Positions 7,459-15,213 of a stretch of DNA of 64,000 bases are shown here, one piece after another. The position numbers and the translations under genes are program-made. The notes under the pieces were generated by a model. The model searched no databases, was not told the origin of the DNA, and worked only from the letters and a program-made list of their open reading frames with translations. The first letter of the stretch is position 1. Every line of letters begins with the position of its first letter. The DNA comes from a virus. The stretch lies in IMG/VR virus record IMGVR_UViG_3300036800_000175, positions 45,877-109,876 of that record. One strand, 5' to 3'.

Positions 7459-7884
7459 TCATCCCCCAGCGGGATCGCGCGGCGGGACGTCCACGTCCGC
7501 GTCAGCGGCCGCGGCCGTCAGCAGGCGCTCACCTGCGCCCGCTGCCCGTGCGTCCGCGCATAGGCGCACCCATTCGGCGGTGGCCGCTTCCGCGCGGTCC
7601 CGTGCGGCGGCGGCGGCCCGCGCTGTCGTGCCGAGCTCCCGGCGCCAGCGCCGCTCTAGGCGCTCATCCATGCGGGCGGGGGCCGGTGGGGGAGTGGGCG
7701 CGGGAACGGCCGCGAGCGGCGGCGCTGTAGCGGCTGCGGGCGCTGCGGGCTGATCTGGTGCGGTAGCAGGGGGGTGGCTGCCCGGCGCGGCAGGGGCCGC
7801 CTCAGCGCCGTCGCCCAGCTTGGCGGTGCCGATCTTCCCGAACGCTGCCTCTGCGGCCGCACCGGCGCGCTGGCGGGCCATCAC
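7459..7884 (-). CDS. Putative ParB-like partner of ParA
   Basis: 141 residues. An Ala/Pro-rich N-terminal half is followed by a helical, coiled-coil-like C-terminal half (MDERLERRWRRELGTTARAAAAARDRAEAATAEW). Its start overlaps the parA stop, and it ends before the hairpin at 7413-7448. Small, poorly conserved second genes of this kind usually encode the centromere-binding partner of a plasmid ParA. That role is inferred from position. Confidence 0.55.
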   Translation of the reverse strand: MMARQRAGAAAEAAFGKIGTAKLGDGAEAAPAAPGSHPPATAPDQPAAPAAATAPPLAAVPAPTPPPAPARMDERLERRWRRELGTTARAAAAARDRAEAATAEWVRLCADARAAGAGERLLTAAAADADVDVPPRDPAGG

Positions 7885-8489
7885 GCGGCCGCCGCGTCGC
7901 TGGCCAGTTCCTCGAGCACGCCTGCGTACTCGCCCAGGTCGGCGGGCACCGTGCCGTAACCGAGGGGGTACCGCTCGAGGTTGTGCACCTCAGCGGCCAT
8001 GACCTTGAGGTTGTGGTCGGTCAGCCACGCGCGGGCTAGCCGGCTGCTGCGGGTGCCGGCGCGGATCTTGACCAGCAGCACCTGGGGGTACACCGGGGAC
8101 ACGGCGTCGATCTCGGCGGCCAGGGCGAACGTGTCGGGCAGCTGCTCAAGTTCCATGGGGCTCGGGGCGACCGGGATGAGCAGCTCGTCGGTGATCATCA
8201 GTGCTTTGCGCAGCAACAGGTCGTCGTGGGGGCTGGTGTCGATGAGGATGTCATCGAAGTCGCCGGCGATGGCCTGGATGCTGCGGACCAGGTCGTCCCC
8301 GAACGCGAGCACGGTGACTGACCCGGGCCAGTCTGGGGCCAGGGCTTTCCATTTCAGGCAGGTTTTGTTGGTGGTGTCCTCATCCACGATGAGGACCCTC
8401 CGCCCTTGCCGGGCGAGGGCGAGCGCGAGGTACACGGTGGTCGTGGATTTCGCCACGCCACCTTTCAGATTGCCTATGGTTGCCTTCAT
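7881..8489 (-). CDS. parA: ParA-family partition ATPase
   Basis: 202 residues starting MKATIGNLKGG. The deviant Walker A motif KGGVAKSTT lies at residues 9-17, followed by RRVLIVDEDTTNKTCLKW (Walker A' region) and ILIDTSPHDDLLL (Walker B). The length matches small type Ib ParA proteins that lack an N-terminal HTH. It would segregate an extrachromosomal element together with the small downstream gene. The upstream interval 8490-8582 is shared with the divergent PadR gene and may hold the promoter and centromere, although no clear iteron is visible. Confidence 0.85.
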   Translation of the reverse strand: MKATIGNLKGGVAKSTTTVYLALALARQGRRVLIVDEDTTNKTCLKWKALAPDWPGSVTVLAFGDDLVRSIQAIAGDFDDILIDTSPHDDLLLRKALMITDELLIPVAPSPMELEQLPDTFALAAEIDAVSPVYPQVLLVKIRAGTRSSRLARAWLTDHNLKVMAAEVHNLERYPLGYGTVPADLGEYAGVLEELASDAAAA

Positions 8490-8582
8490 GTGGGGTAAAG
8501 TACCGCGCCCAATCCTGCGGAGCGCGGACACGCCGGGCGACACACACGAAAAACGACCTAGCCCCATCGTAGAGTTCTGACT

Positions 8583-8888
8583 ATGGCCCCCCAGGCGCGC
8601 ATGACGCTGCCGACCGCGCTGGTGCTCGCCCGGCTCGCGACGGCCGCGCCCGGCGAGCTGTACGGGCGGCAGATCATGACCATGACCGGGCTCCGCGGCG
8701 GCACCATTTACCCGCTGCTGGCCCGCCTCGAAAGCAGGGGCCTGGTCGAATCGCGGCGCGAGACAATCAACCCGGCGAGGGAAGGGCGGCCGCCGCGCCT
8801 GTTCTACCGGCTCACCGACGCCGGGAAGGCTGAGGCGCAGGCCCACGCCACCCGGTACAGCGCCACCTTCACCCCTGGGGAGGGATGA
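8583..8888 (+). CDS. PadR-family transcriptional regulator
   Basis: 101 residues. Winged-helix features typical of PadR: PTALVLARLATAAPGELYGRQIM, then GGTIYPLLARLESRGLVESRRE, the charged wing GRPPRLFYRLTDAGKAEA and a short tail. Divergent from parA and first in the rightward operon to 13208, so it may control both. Confidence 0.8.
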   Translation: MAPQARMTLPTALVLARLATAAPGELYGRQIMTMTGLRGGTIYPLLARLESRGLVESRRETINPAREGRPPRLFYRLTDAGKAEAQAHATRYSATFTPGEG

Positions 8889-8891
8889 GTC

Positions 8892-9368
8892 TTGGATGCA
8901 GCAGCGATCGGTGAGGCAGCCGACCAGGCGTTCCGGGCCGCGTTCAACGGCGACCGGGAAACAGTCGCGGACCGGCTGGGCGACATTGCGGAGCGCTGGG
9001 GACCGCCCGGGATCCACGCCGCGGTCATGGGCTGGTCCGCGATCACCCTCAAAGCCATGACCGGCGACGGGTTCAATGACCGGGCCGAGTTCTACGCCCT
9101 TGAGGTGACCGAGAACGCCACAGGCAAGACGACCAGCGTCGACCAGATGTACTCCGGGCCCGAACAGCAGGCGATCCAGATGGTCACCCTGTACGGCAAC
9201 CGCGACGACGCCACCTCGATCGCGATGATCAAAACGGCATGCGCGGGCCCGGACTATGGCGCGGGCCTGATGGTCGCATCGGTCACCCTCGCTGCGGAAT
9301 CTGCCCGCAGCCACCTTGAGCAGCACGCCGCGACCTGCCGCGGATGCAATAAGGATCACCCCGCATGA
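8892..9368 (+). CDS. Hypothetical protein
   Basis: 158 residues with a TTG start preceded by GGGAGGGATGAG. Helical N-terminal half (FRAAFNGDRETVADRLGDIAERW), C-terminal CRGCNKDHPA that may hold metal. Coupled to the next gene by ATGA. No family recognised. Confidence 0.6.
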   Translation: MDAAAIGEAADQAFRAAFNGDRETVADRLGDIAERWGPPGIHAAVMGWSAITLKAMTGDGFNDRAEFYALEVTENATGKTTSVDQMYSGPEQQAIQMVTLYGNRDDATSIAMIKTACAGPDYGAGLMVASVTLAAESARSHLEQHAATCRGCNKDHPA

Positions 9369-9616
9369 CTGACCGCGATCCGGTTCCGTACCAGGTGACC
9401 CGCGTGTGGACGGTCCTGGCCACCGACGGGCAAGACGCGTTGGACAAGGCCCGGCCGGGGGAGCATCACGACGTGGTCGTCCGACCGATGCCATGCGGTG
9501 ACTGGCCGTTGCCGTGCACCCACAACCCGCAGCACGTCCGCCCCGCCGGTGAGCGCGAGGCGCGGCGCGAGCAAATCCGGCGGGACTTCGCCCCACCGCG
9601 CGAGTCTCCGTCATGA
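9365..9616 (+). CDS. Hypothetical small protein
   Basis: 83 residues. YQVTRVWTVLATDGQDALDKA resembles a small alpha/beta fold in which a strand is followed by a data-like helix. ATGA overlaps at both ends. Function unknown. Confidence 0.6.
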   Translation: MTDRDPVPYQVTRVWTVLATDGQDALDKARPGEHHDVVVRPMPCGDWPLPCTHNPQHVRPAGEREARREQIRRDFAPPRESPS

Positions 9617-9780
9617 TCCACGTCACCTACGACGGCGACACCTACTGGCTGCAATGCTTCGCGGACGACCCGGACGCTGAGCACGGCGAGATCATTCACC
9701 CGATAGACGCGGGTGACAGCTGGGATGAGATGGCGGCGAAGGTGGCCGGGCACCGGGCCGAGCACGGGTGCCAATTGTGA
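9613..9780 (+). CDS. Hypothetical 55-residue protein
   Basis: Begins MIHVTYDGDTYW and ends GHRAEHGCQL. The start overlaps the previous stop (ATGA) and the stop overlaps the next GTG, so the gene is held by coupling rather than by similarity. Composition is acidic. Confidence 0.55.
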   Translation: MIHVTYDGDTYWLQCFADDPDAEHGEIIHPIDAGDSWDEMAAKVAGHRAEHGCQL

Positions 9781-10022
9781 CGGCCGGCACCGGCTGGGCG
9801 GATCTGTGCCCGGCGACCCGCGGCACCGGCCCCTGCATCTGCGCGCCGGGGCCGCCGCTGACCCACTACTGGCACTGCTGGCGTAACCCCGGCCATCACG
9901 CGTGCGCCGTGGCACTGATCGAACGGCAGGCCGCTGAGAATCAGCAACTGACCGGCCAGGTGGCCGCGCTTGAGCGCGCGGCCCGCGACGACAAGGAGAC
10001 TCATGCTGACGCCGCCGAATGA
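9777..10022 (+). CDS. Hypothetical Cys-rich small protein
   Basis: 81 residues from GTG 9777, chosen because it forms GTGA with the upstream stop. The N-terminal half has C-rich spacing (LCPATRGTGPCICAPG ... HYWHCW). The C-terminal half is a likely coiled coil (ALIERQAAENQQLTGQVAALERA). Function unknown. Confidence 0.55.
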   Translation: MTAGTGWADLCPATRGTGPCICAPGPPLTHYWHCWRNPGHHACAVALIERQAAENQQLTGQVAALERAARDDKETHADAAE

Positions 10023-10539
10023 GGTGCTCGCCCGCGAGACACGCCGCCTGGTCACGGACATGCACGTTGAGTGGGACGCCCCGCACCAGTTCGTCACCCT
10101 CCACTGGGACGGGAACAAGATCAGTTACGGCGTGGTGGCGTGCATCATGACCGACATCCACCCCACCCAGTACCCGCAGCTCATGGCCGGTTTCGTACGT
10201 GAGCAGTCCCGCCGCCGCGACCTGCCGCCGATGTGCGCCTGCGCCGTCCAGGTCGAATCCCACGGCGTCACAGAGCCCGGCCCGGACGCCAGCGTCGCTG
10301 AGCGTCTCGCGTATGACCGTGACCGGGTCGGCCGGACGTTTCACCAGCGACCCGACGCCATCGAATCAGCCGACGCCTGGTGCGCCGACTCATACGGGTT
10401 CCTGTGGGCCGCCGCCAAACGCCGCGACGATCCGCGCACCATCGTTGAACGGTTCTACAAACCCGGCACTGCGCCAGGTGGCCATCTGATCGCCGCGGTG
10501 CTCGCGGCTGCCCGCCTGCCCGTCGTGGCAGGCAACTAA
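10003..10539 (+). CDS. Hypothetical protein
   Basis: 178 residues from the ATG at 10003, which has AAGGAGA just upstream. The longer frame lacks such a site. Contains HQFVTLHWDGNKISYG and MCACAVQVESHGV; the C-terminal part is helical. Its last nine codons lie in the 60-bp repeat described at 10510. Confidence 0.6.
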   Translation: MLTPPNEVLARETRRLVTDMHVEWDAPHQFVTLHWDGNKISYGVVACIMTDIHPTQYPQLMAGFVREQSRRRDLPPMCACAVQVESHGVTEPGPDASVAERLAYDRDRVGRTFHQRPDAIESADAWCADSYGFLWAAAKRRDDPRTIVERFYKPGTAPGGHLIAAVLAAARLPVVAGN

Positions 10540-10569
10540 CCCCCCCACGGAAGGAAGGACCCCCGATGC
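10510..10569. repeat. 60-bp perfect direct repeat, copy 1
   Basis: Identical to 10718-10777. It carries the end of one gene, a stop, a ribosome-binding site (GGAAGGAAGG) and the ATG of the next gene, and it flanks the 49-residue gene between the copies. Confidence 0.95.
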
Positions 10570-10715
10570 TCCGTGTCGTGTCCGCAGTCTTCGTTGCAGG
10601 CTTCATGATCGCCGCGATTGTGTGCGTGATCGCGGGCCGCTGGCCGGAGGGCTTCCTGTTCGCGGCGGTGGGGCTACTCCCGGCAGCCCTGTTCGTTGTC
10701 CAGACGCGTCAATGA
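10566..10715 (+). CDS. Hypothetical 49-residue membrane protein
   Basis: Begins MLRVVSAVFVAGFM and has two hydrophobic stretches separated by GRWPEG, so probably two membrane helices. Its start and ribosome-binding site come from repeat copy 1. It may be a cassette inserted through the repeat. Confidence 0.55.
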   Translation: MLRVVSAVFVAGFMIAAIVCVIAGRWPEGFLFAAVGLLPAALFVVQTRQ

Positions 10716-10717
10716 CC

Positions 10718-10777
10718 GCCCGCCTGCCCGTCGTGGCAGGCAACTAACCCCCCCACGGAAGGAAGGACCCCCGATGC
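10718..10777. repeat. 60-bp perfect direct repeat, copy 2
   Basis: Second copy of 10510-10569, supplying the ribosome-binding site and start of the gene at 10774. It preserves the LPVVAGN tail codons of the gene upstream of copy 1, in a vestigial 11-codon frame beginning at 10712. Confidence 0.95.
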
Positions 10778-11268
10778 CCCGGTTCCGAAGGACCGCCCCG
10801 ATGGCCCAGTTCCGCCGCCGCCCGGTTCCCCCAGCCCGGCTAGGCCCCCCGGTGCTGTACGCGGTGCCGATCGACCAGTCTGAGGCGCACCTATTAGTGA
10901 TCGCGCTACGCACCCACGACCGGATGCAGCGCGAACTGTACTGGACACCCGGCAGCGGTCCCTCACACTCCGCCGGGATGGCGGACCGGATCCTGAAAAC
11001 TGCGGGGACAGCGGCCTGCTACGGCCAGCAGGCCATCCCGCTCGAGGTGGCCGACCTCGACTCGCTCCGGTACACGCTGGCCTACTTGCAGGAACAGCAG
11101 CCGACCCAGCCGACCCACGCGCTGGCGCAGCTGCTGAACATGCTGCACGCCCGGTCCGGCATGGCCAGACTCCGCCAGTGGCGGGTCACCTGGTCCGATG
11201 AGGCCGGGACCATGTGGTGGGAAGGCACCCCGCCGCAGCCCGCGCCAGCAGATGGGATCAGCGGATGA
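10774..11268 (+). CDS. Hypothetical protein
   Basis: 164 residues from the ATG supplied by repeat copy 2. The basic N-terminus (MPRFRRTAPMAQFRRR) is followed by VLYAVPIDQSEAHLLVIALRTHD and a helical middle (LAQLLNMLHARSGMARLRQWRVTW). Function unknown. Confidence 0.6.
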   Translation: MPRFRRTAPMAQFRRRPVPPARLGPPVLYAVPIDQSEAHLLVIALRTHDRMQRELYWTPGSGPSHSAGMADRILKTAGTAACYGQQAIPLEVADLDSLRYTLAYLQEQQPTQPTHALAQLLNMLHARSGMARLRQWRVTWSDEAGTMWWEGTPPQPAPADGISG

Positions 11269-12014
11269 CCCAGACCACATGGCCGTACAGGGTCGTGGAT
11301 GCCGACAATCAGGGCTGGTACCTCACCCACGACGCCGGCCCGGGCCGGCGCGAAATCTACAGCGCCGGGTACCGGCGCCAGGACCTGCCCGCCCGGAGCG
11401 GGGATGAGCTCGCCGCGACCCGCGGGCCGCTCCGCCCGGTCCTGCCGATCACCGATGAGGATGAGCAGCGGATGCGGGAACTGTTCGCTGAGGCTGGCCG
11501 TAAGGCGGTCGCGACGCTCGCGGCCGCGCTGGACACCGTGTTTGAGCAGCTCCGCGACTCCCGCGGTGGCCTGGGTCACGCCGGCGACTCCTACGCGTAC
11601 GCGATGCGGACGATGAAAGCCGGGCGGGAAGGATCCTGGGAAGCTGAGGCGCTGGACAACGTCATCTACTTCGGCAACGAACTGAACCTCACCCCGGCCA
11701 GCGGCAAACGCGGGCGTGGTTTCCGGGACGCTGCCACCCTCCGCGCGGCCGGCCCGTCGAAACGCGTCAACATGGCCGTCCACCATGAGTTGACCGCGAT
11801 GCTGACCCGGTGGGTCACCGGCCCGGACAGGTACACCGAAGTCGCGGAAACCCTCGCCGCGGTGGTGTCCAGCTACGCCGACGACGCACCGGCTGGCTGG
11901 TACGACGTGGCGGATCAGTGGCTGCAACCCGGCGGGCTGGCCCGTGACTCGTTCGTCAACTGCTACCGGCTGCTGTACTCCCGCAGCCCGCTCCTGGACA
12001 CGAGCCTGCTATGA
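11265..12014 (+). CDS. Hypothetical protein
   Basis: 249 residues from the ATG overlapping the previous stop. N-terminal beta segment (YRVVDADNQGWYLTHDAG), then a long mixed helical region including MRELFAEAGRKAVATLAAALDTVFEQL. It ends ATGA into the next gene. No family recognised. Confidence 0.6.
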   Translation: MTQTTWPYRVVDADNQGWYLTHDAGPGRREIYSAGYRRQDLPARSGDELAATRGPLRPVLPITDEDEQRMRELFAEAGRKAVATLAAALDTVFEQLRDSRGGLGHAGDSYAYAMRTMKAGREGSWEAEALDNVIYFGNELNLTPASGKRGRGFRDAATLRAAGPSKRVNMAVHHELTAMLTRWVTGPDRYTEVAETLAAVVSSYADDAPAGWYDVADQWLQPGGLARDSFVNCYRLLYSRSPLLDTSLL

Positions 12015-12271
12015 GCGGCTGGGATTGTGAGGCCTACGGCCCGGAAATCGCCCACACCGGCGCCGTGTGTTTCATCGCCGGGGAGCTCGGCAAGCGGGTC
12101 TGCGCCAGCCAGGACGCGTGCCACGAGGTGATAACTGCTGAACGGCAGCGCGTTTACAGCCGGATCAGCGAGCTGGCCGCCCACGGCGACCCGGTGATGG
12201 AAGACGTGGCGGGCGCCATTGGCAGCCCCGGCCAGATTCTCGGTGGCGGGGACGATGGGGATGAGCGGTGA
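12011..12271 (+). CDS. Conserved small actinophage protein (CASxDAC family)
   Basis: 86 residues. CASQDACHEVITAERQRVYSRISELAAHGDPV ... SPGQILGG matches a small protein often seen in actinophage early regions; role unknown. Two Cys in the N-terminal half may bind metal. Confidence 0.7.
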   Translation: MSGWDCEAYGPEIAHTGAVCFIAGELGKRVCASQDACHEVITAERQRVYSRISELAAHGDPVMEDVAGAIGSPGQILGGGDDGDER

Positions 12272-12654
12272 TGGCCAGATTCAAGCGGCTCACCGACGCG
12301 GAAGCACGCACGCTTACCCGGTCCGAGATTCTGGACCGCGTCGAAGCTGAACAGCAGTATTGGATCCGCAAGCACAGGCGCGGCATGACCGAAGAGGACG
12401 TGACGGCCGAGCGGGAGTTCAACCGGATCATGTACGCCTACCTGGATCCGATGGCGGGACTAGATGCGCTCCGGGACACGCTGGAAGGCCGCCGGTCGGA
12501 CTACTGGGAGTCGAGACCGGGGGAGGAATCAGCGCCGCCACGCGGCGATATCACCCTCGAAGGCGGCCTCGTCATGGATGAGGGACAGCAGGCCGCCCTG
12601 CGTTACGGGTTGCGTGAAGCGGCGAAGATGGACGCCCGGGAGCGGGACTCCTGA
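12271..12654 (+). CDS. Hypothetical charged protein
   Basis: 127 residues from the ATG in a TGATG overlap (an in-frame GTG lies one codon earlier). Strongly charged and helical (RLTDAEARTLTRSEILDRVEAEQQYW). Function unknown. Confidence 0.6.
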   Translation: MARFKRLTDAEARTLTRSEILDRVEAEQQYWIRKHRRGMTEEDVTAEREFNRIMYAYLDPMAGLDALRDTLEGRRSDYWESRPGEESAPPRGDITLEGGLVMDEGQQAALRYGLREAAKMDARERDS

Positions 12655-12771
12655 TGGCATACAGCGTCGTGGTAGCCGACCTGATGCGCCGCGCCGGCCG
12701 GGCCCTTGACGCCGCGATACGCGCTGCAAGCTGAGGCGGCGCGCTATGAGGCGTATCTGAGGCAGTCATGA
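12654..12771 (+). pseudogene. Small gene apparently split by a frameshift
   Basis: MAYSVVVADLMRRAGRALDAA is in the first frame, which stops at 12734. The +1 frame continues with AEAARYEAYLRQS and stops in an ATGA overlap with the next gene, as expected for an intact operon member. If the first stop is real, the product is only 26 residues. Confidence 0.5.
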
Positions 12772-13208
12772 GAACCGACCCGGCGCTCGCCCCGGCCGTC
12801 ACCGCTGACCCGCCCCTCGCGGCGCGGCGGGACGCGTCCTGGTGGAACAGCCCGGGTACCGCGTACGTCTACCACGTCGCCACGACGGACATGGCAGCGT
12901 GCTGTTTCCGGGATCAGCCGCTGGCCGAGTTCACCAGCCAGGACGCCGCCAAAGTTCCCGCCGCCCAGCGCTGCCGCCGGCGAGGCTGCGCCACCCGGTG
13001 GCCGGCGGACCCGGGTCCGCTCAAGACGTTCCCGATCCAGATCGCCGTGTTCTGCGACGTGTGCGGCACCGAGGTTGTGCATGACTACGTGGTCCACGAT
13101 CTTATGACCCGTGACCAGAGGCTCGGTGTGGCTCGCACGCACCTGACCCGCAATGAAGGCTGGTCATGCACTCTGGCCGGTGACCTTTGCCCGGGGTGCG
13201 CAACATGA
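12768..13208 (+). CDS. Hypothetical zinc-ribbon protein
   Basis: 146 residues. Two possible metal sites: CRRRGC in the middle and CDVCGTE ... CTLAGDLCPGC at the C-terminus. Last gene of the rightward operon that starts at 8583. Function unknown. Confidence 0.6.
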   Translation: MRTDPALAPAVTADPPLAARRDASWWNSPGTAYVYHVATTDMAACCFRDQPLAEFTSQDAAKVPAAQRCRRRGCATRWPADPGPLKTFPIQIAVFCDVCGTEVVHDYVVHDLMTRDQRLGVARTHLTRNEGWSCTLAGDLCPGCAT

Positions 13209-13234
13209 GCAGGTCAGCGGTGGTGGGGGAGTGG

Positions 13235-13498
13235 TCAGTCGGCAGGAGCCAGGTCGCGGGCCGGGCGGATGAACACCGCGAGATAGGCGCCGTCGTCGTC
13301 GGACAGGAAGTCATCGAACTCGCCGGCCTTGGCGCCGTCGATGAATGCGGCCAGTTCAGCGCGGGTGTATCGCAGCTGCGGGCCGTCCGGGTCGCGGCTG
13401 TTGCGCATCGCGATGTTCCCGTCAGGCAGTTCGGCCACCTCAACGCAGTTGCCGTTGTGGGCGCTCCAGCTGGACTTGCGCCAGGAAAGATCATCCAC
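13235..13498 (-). CDS. DUF397-domain protein
   Basis: 87 residues from GTG 13498 (GGAGACACC upstream). An in-frame extension to 13537 is possible. LSWRKSSWSAHNGNCVEVAEL followed by IAMRNSRDPDGPQLRYTRAEL is the complete DUF397 signature. In actinomycetes DUF397 proteins are normally encoded beside an XRE/DUF5753 regulator, with which they act as a toxin-antitoxin-like or developmental pair. No such partner is adjacent here. Acidic C-terminal tail. Confidence 0.85.
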   Translation of the reverse strand: MDDLSWRKSSWSAHNGNCVEVAELPDGNIAMRNSRDPDGPQLRYTRAELAAFIDGAKAGEFDDFLSDDDGAYLAVFIRPARDLAPAD

Positions 13499-13876
13499 GG
13501 GTTGGTGTCTCCGTCCGTACGCCCGGCGGGTGGCCACCCCGGAGTCCCCAGTGTCCCGTTCAGCCGCCTGCGGGGTGGCCCCCCAGGGTGCCGTAGCGGG
13601 ATCAACCTACCGGCTCTGCGGGGCGGGTTGCAGGCGGTTGGCTGCATGTACGGGAAGGTACCTTACGCGCTACGCCCGGCGGGGGACAACCCCTCCCGGA
13701 CCAGGGCAAAAACCGCTAGCTTTACATAATCAACGTTATCGGCGTAAGACAAAGGGGGGCAAACCGGGCACGTCTCGTCTCACCGAACATGTCGTTTGCC
13801 AGCCATCATGTCGCTGTCAGCGCCGTCCCATAGGCTCGCAGGCACCACGTTTGGCCTACGTTTCGGAGACCCCCCC
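13499..13876. other. Intergenic region with divergent promoters
   Basis: No gene supported. An AT-richer patch (13720-13752, containing TACATAAT and AACGTTATC) is the only low-GC stretch nearby and probably contains promoters for the DUF397 gene and the rightward gene at 13877. Confidence 0.45.
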
Positions 13877-14272
13877 ATGGCCACCCTGATGCTCCCCCTC
13901 GAGGTACACGAGCACACCGTCAAATGCGGCACCTGCGGCGGTACCGGCGTCACCGGCGACCGCTACGACATGGAAGCGGGCGAGCACACCCTCACGCTCG
14001 AGGTGATCTGCCCGCAGTGCGGCGGGTGCGGCAACGGCGACCCCGGCCACCGTGACTGCATCGCGGACTGGCACGCCTACCCCGAAGACGTCCTCGGCAT
14101 CGACGGACTGGAACCCCTGATGGACGTCGATGAGATGCCCTGCCCGTCGTGCCAGTCCGGCCGCGGCTGGTACCCGGTGCAGGGTTTCACCGGCGAGGGT
14201 GACGACGCGGAAATACACATCCTGCGGACGCTGTGCGGATGCTCCACGGACCGCCTGGTGCCCGCTGAGTGA
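13877..14272 (+). CDS. DnaJ-type zinc-finger-like protein
   Basis: 131 residues from the ATG with GGAG ten bases upstream. Three Cys knuckles resembling DnaJ zinc-finger repeats: CGTCGGTGVTG, CPQCGGCGNG and CPSCQSGRGW. There is no J domain, so a chaperone role is not implied. Small proteins of this kind are common in actinophages. Confidence 0.7.
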   Translation: MATLMLPLEVHEHTVKCGTCGGTGVTGDRYDMEAGEHTLTLEVICPQCGGCGNGDPGHRDCIADWHAYPEDVLGIDGLEPLMDVDEMPCPSCQSGRGWYPVQGFTGEGDDAEIHILRTLCGCSTDRLVPAE

Positions 14273-14529
14273 ACCTGGCCCTCCCCCGCGCCGACCCGGC
14301 CACCGCGGCCAAAGGCAGCACCAGGCGGCCGCGTGTGCGGCCCGCGCTGGTCACGGTCGCCCTGGACGACGGCACCTGGGCTGAGGGTGAGGTGATCGCC
14401 GTCGCGAAGGACCTGGCCAGCCGCCGTTGGCGGCTCCTGATCCGCTGGTATGACCCCGGCCCGCCCAGGTCGATGCGGGACGACTGGGTCATGCACGACC
14501 CGCCGCTGATCCGCGACCTGGCCGTGTAG
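14269..14529 (+). CDS. Hypothetical small basic protein
   Basis: 86 residues with a GTG start overlapping the previous stop (GTGA). VTVALDDGTWAEGEVIAVAKD and WRLLIRWYDPG look like a small beta barrel. Function unknown. Confidence 0.65.
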   Translation: MNLALPRADPATAAKGSTRRPRVRPALVTVALDDGTWAEGEVIAVAKDLASRRWRLLIRWYDPGPPRSMRDDWVMHDPPLIRDLAV

Positions 14530-14589
14530 CGGATCACTACACGCTTACTTCCGCAGGTCAGCGAGTCGTCGAATAGGTCGGCTACCGAT

Positions 14590-14754
14590 CTATCCCGGGT
14601 GGCGCGCGTCGTCAGCGCGTTTGCCTGTGGCAGCCGCGGCGTTGTGCGCCGCCATGACGTCGTCCCACGCGACATCCTCCCCGCGCATGAACGCATCCCA
14701 CAGATGGTCAGCGATGAGCCATGCCGCGGCTTCCTCGCTAGCCTCCGGAGACAT
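14590..14754 (-). CDS. Hypothetical 54-residue protein
   Basis: Starts MSPEASEEAAAWL and includes HLWDAFMRGEDVAWDDVMAAH. It overlaps the end of the upstream gene by 17 bp. A short helical protein with no recognised family. Confidence 0.5.
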   Translation of the reverse strand: MSPEASEEAAAWLIADHLWDAFMRGEDVAWDDVMAAHNAAAATGKRADDARHPG

Positions 14755-14998
14755 TCCCGCCCGCCTGGTCACGGGCCGGCTGGACGTCGACGCCGTGGGC
14801 GGCGAACTCATCCAGGATGTCCCGCTCAGTGTCGCCGTAATGGATGACGATCATGACTTCCGGGCAACCCAGCTGCGCCAGCTCCCGCGGGGAGATCGCG
14901 ACCGGCTGCCCCGCGGTCAGCCGGTCGATGTTCTCCCGGGTAAGGCCGAGGATCACGATCGGCTCACCGAGCCCCGTCCGGCCCGCCAGTTTGATCAT
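14738..14998 (-). CDS. Hypothetical small protein
   Basis: 86 residues from the ATG overlapping the upstream stop. GLTRENIDRLTAGQPVAISPRELAQLG and MIVIHYGDTERDI resemble proteins that pair a small regulator-like domain with a strand-rich end. Unknown role. Confidence 0.6.
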   Translation of the reverse strand: MIKLAGRTGLGEPIVILGLTRENIDRLTAGQPVAISPRELAQLGCPEVMIVIHYGDTERDILDEFAAHGVDVQPARDQAGGNVSGG

Positions 14999-15213
14999 CG
15001 CTGCAACTCCCCTGGGATAAGCCGGTAGTCCGGGCGGTGCGGCGGCAGACCCGGCCGTTGCGTCCGGTACCACCGTTCGTAGACCGCGCGCCTGCCGTCG
15101 CTGACACCAACCTCGCGGGCCGCGTCGACGGGGAGCGCACCCCCGTCGCGGAGCGCCGCATAGGCGGCCAGGCGCAGATCCCGGGCGGCGGGAGCTGGTG
15201 AGAGGCGGGTCAC
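14995..15213 (-). CDS. Hypothetical helical protein, possible DNA-binding
   Basis: 72 residues from GTG 15213, which forms GTGA with the upstream stop. RLAAYAALRDGGALPVDAAREVGVSDGRRAVYERWYR could be an HTH of the homeodomain type found in small phage regulators. The C-terminus is Pro-rich. Confidence 0.55.
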   Translation of the reverse strand: MTRLSPAPAARDLRLAAYAALRDGGALPVDAAREVGVSDGRRAVYERWYRTQRPGLPPHRPDYRLIPGELQR

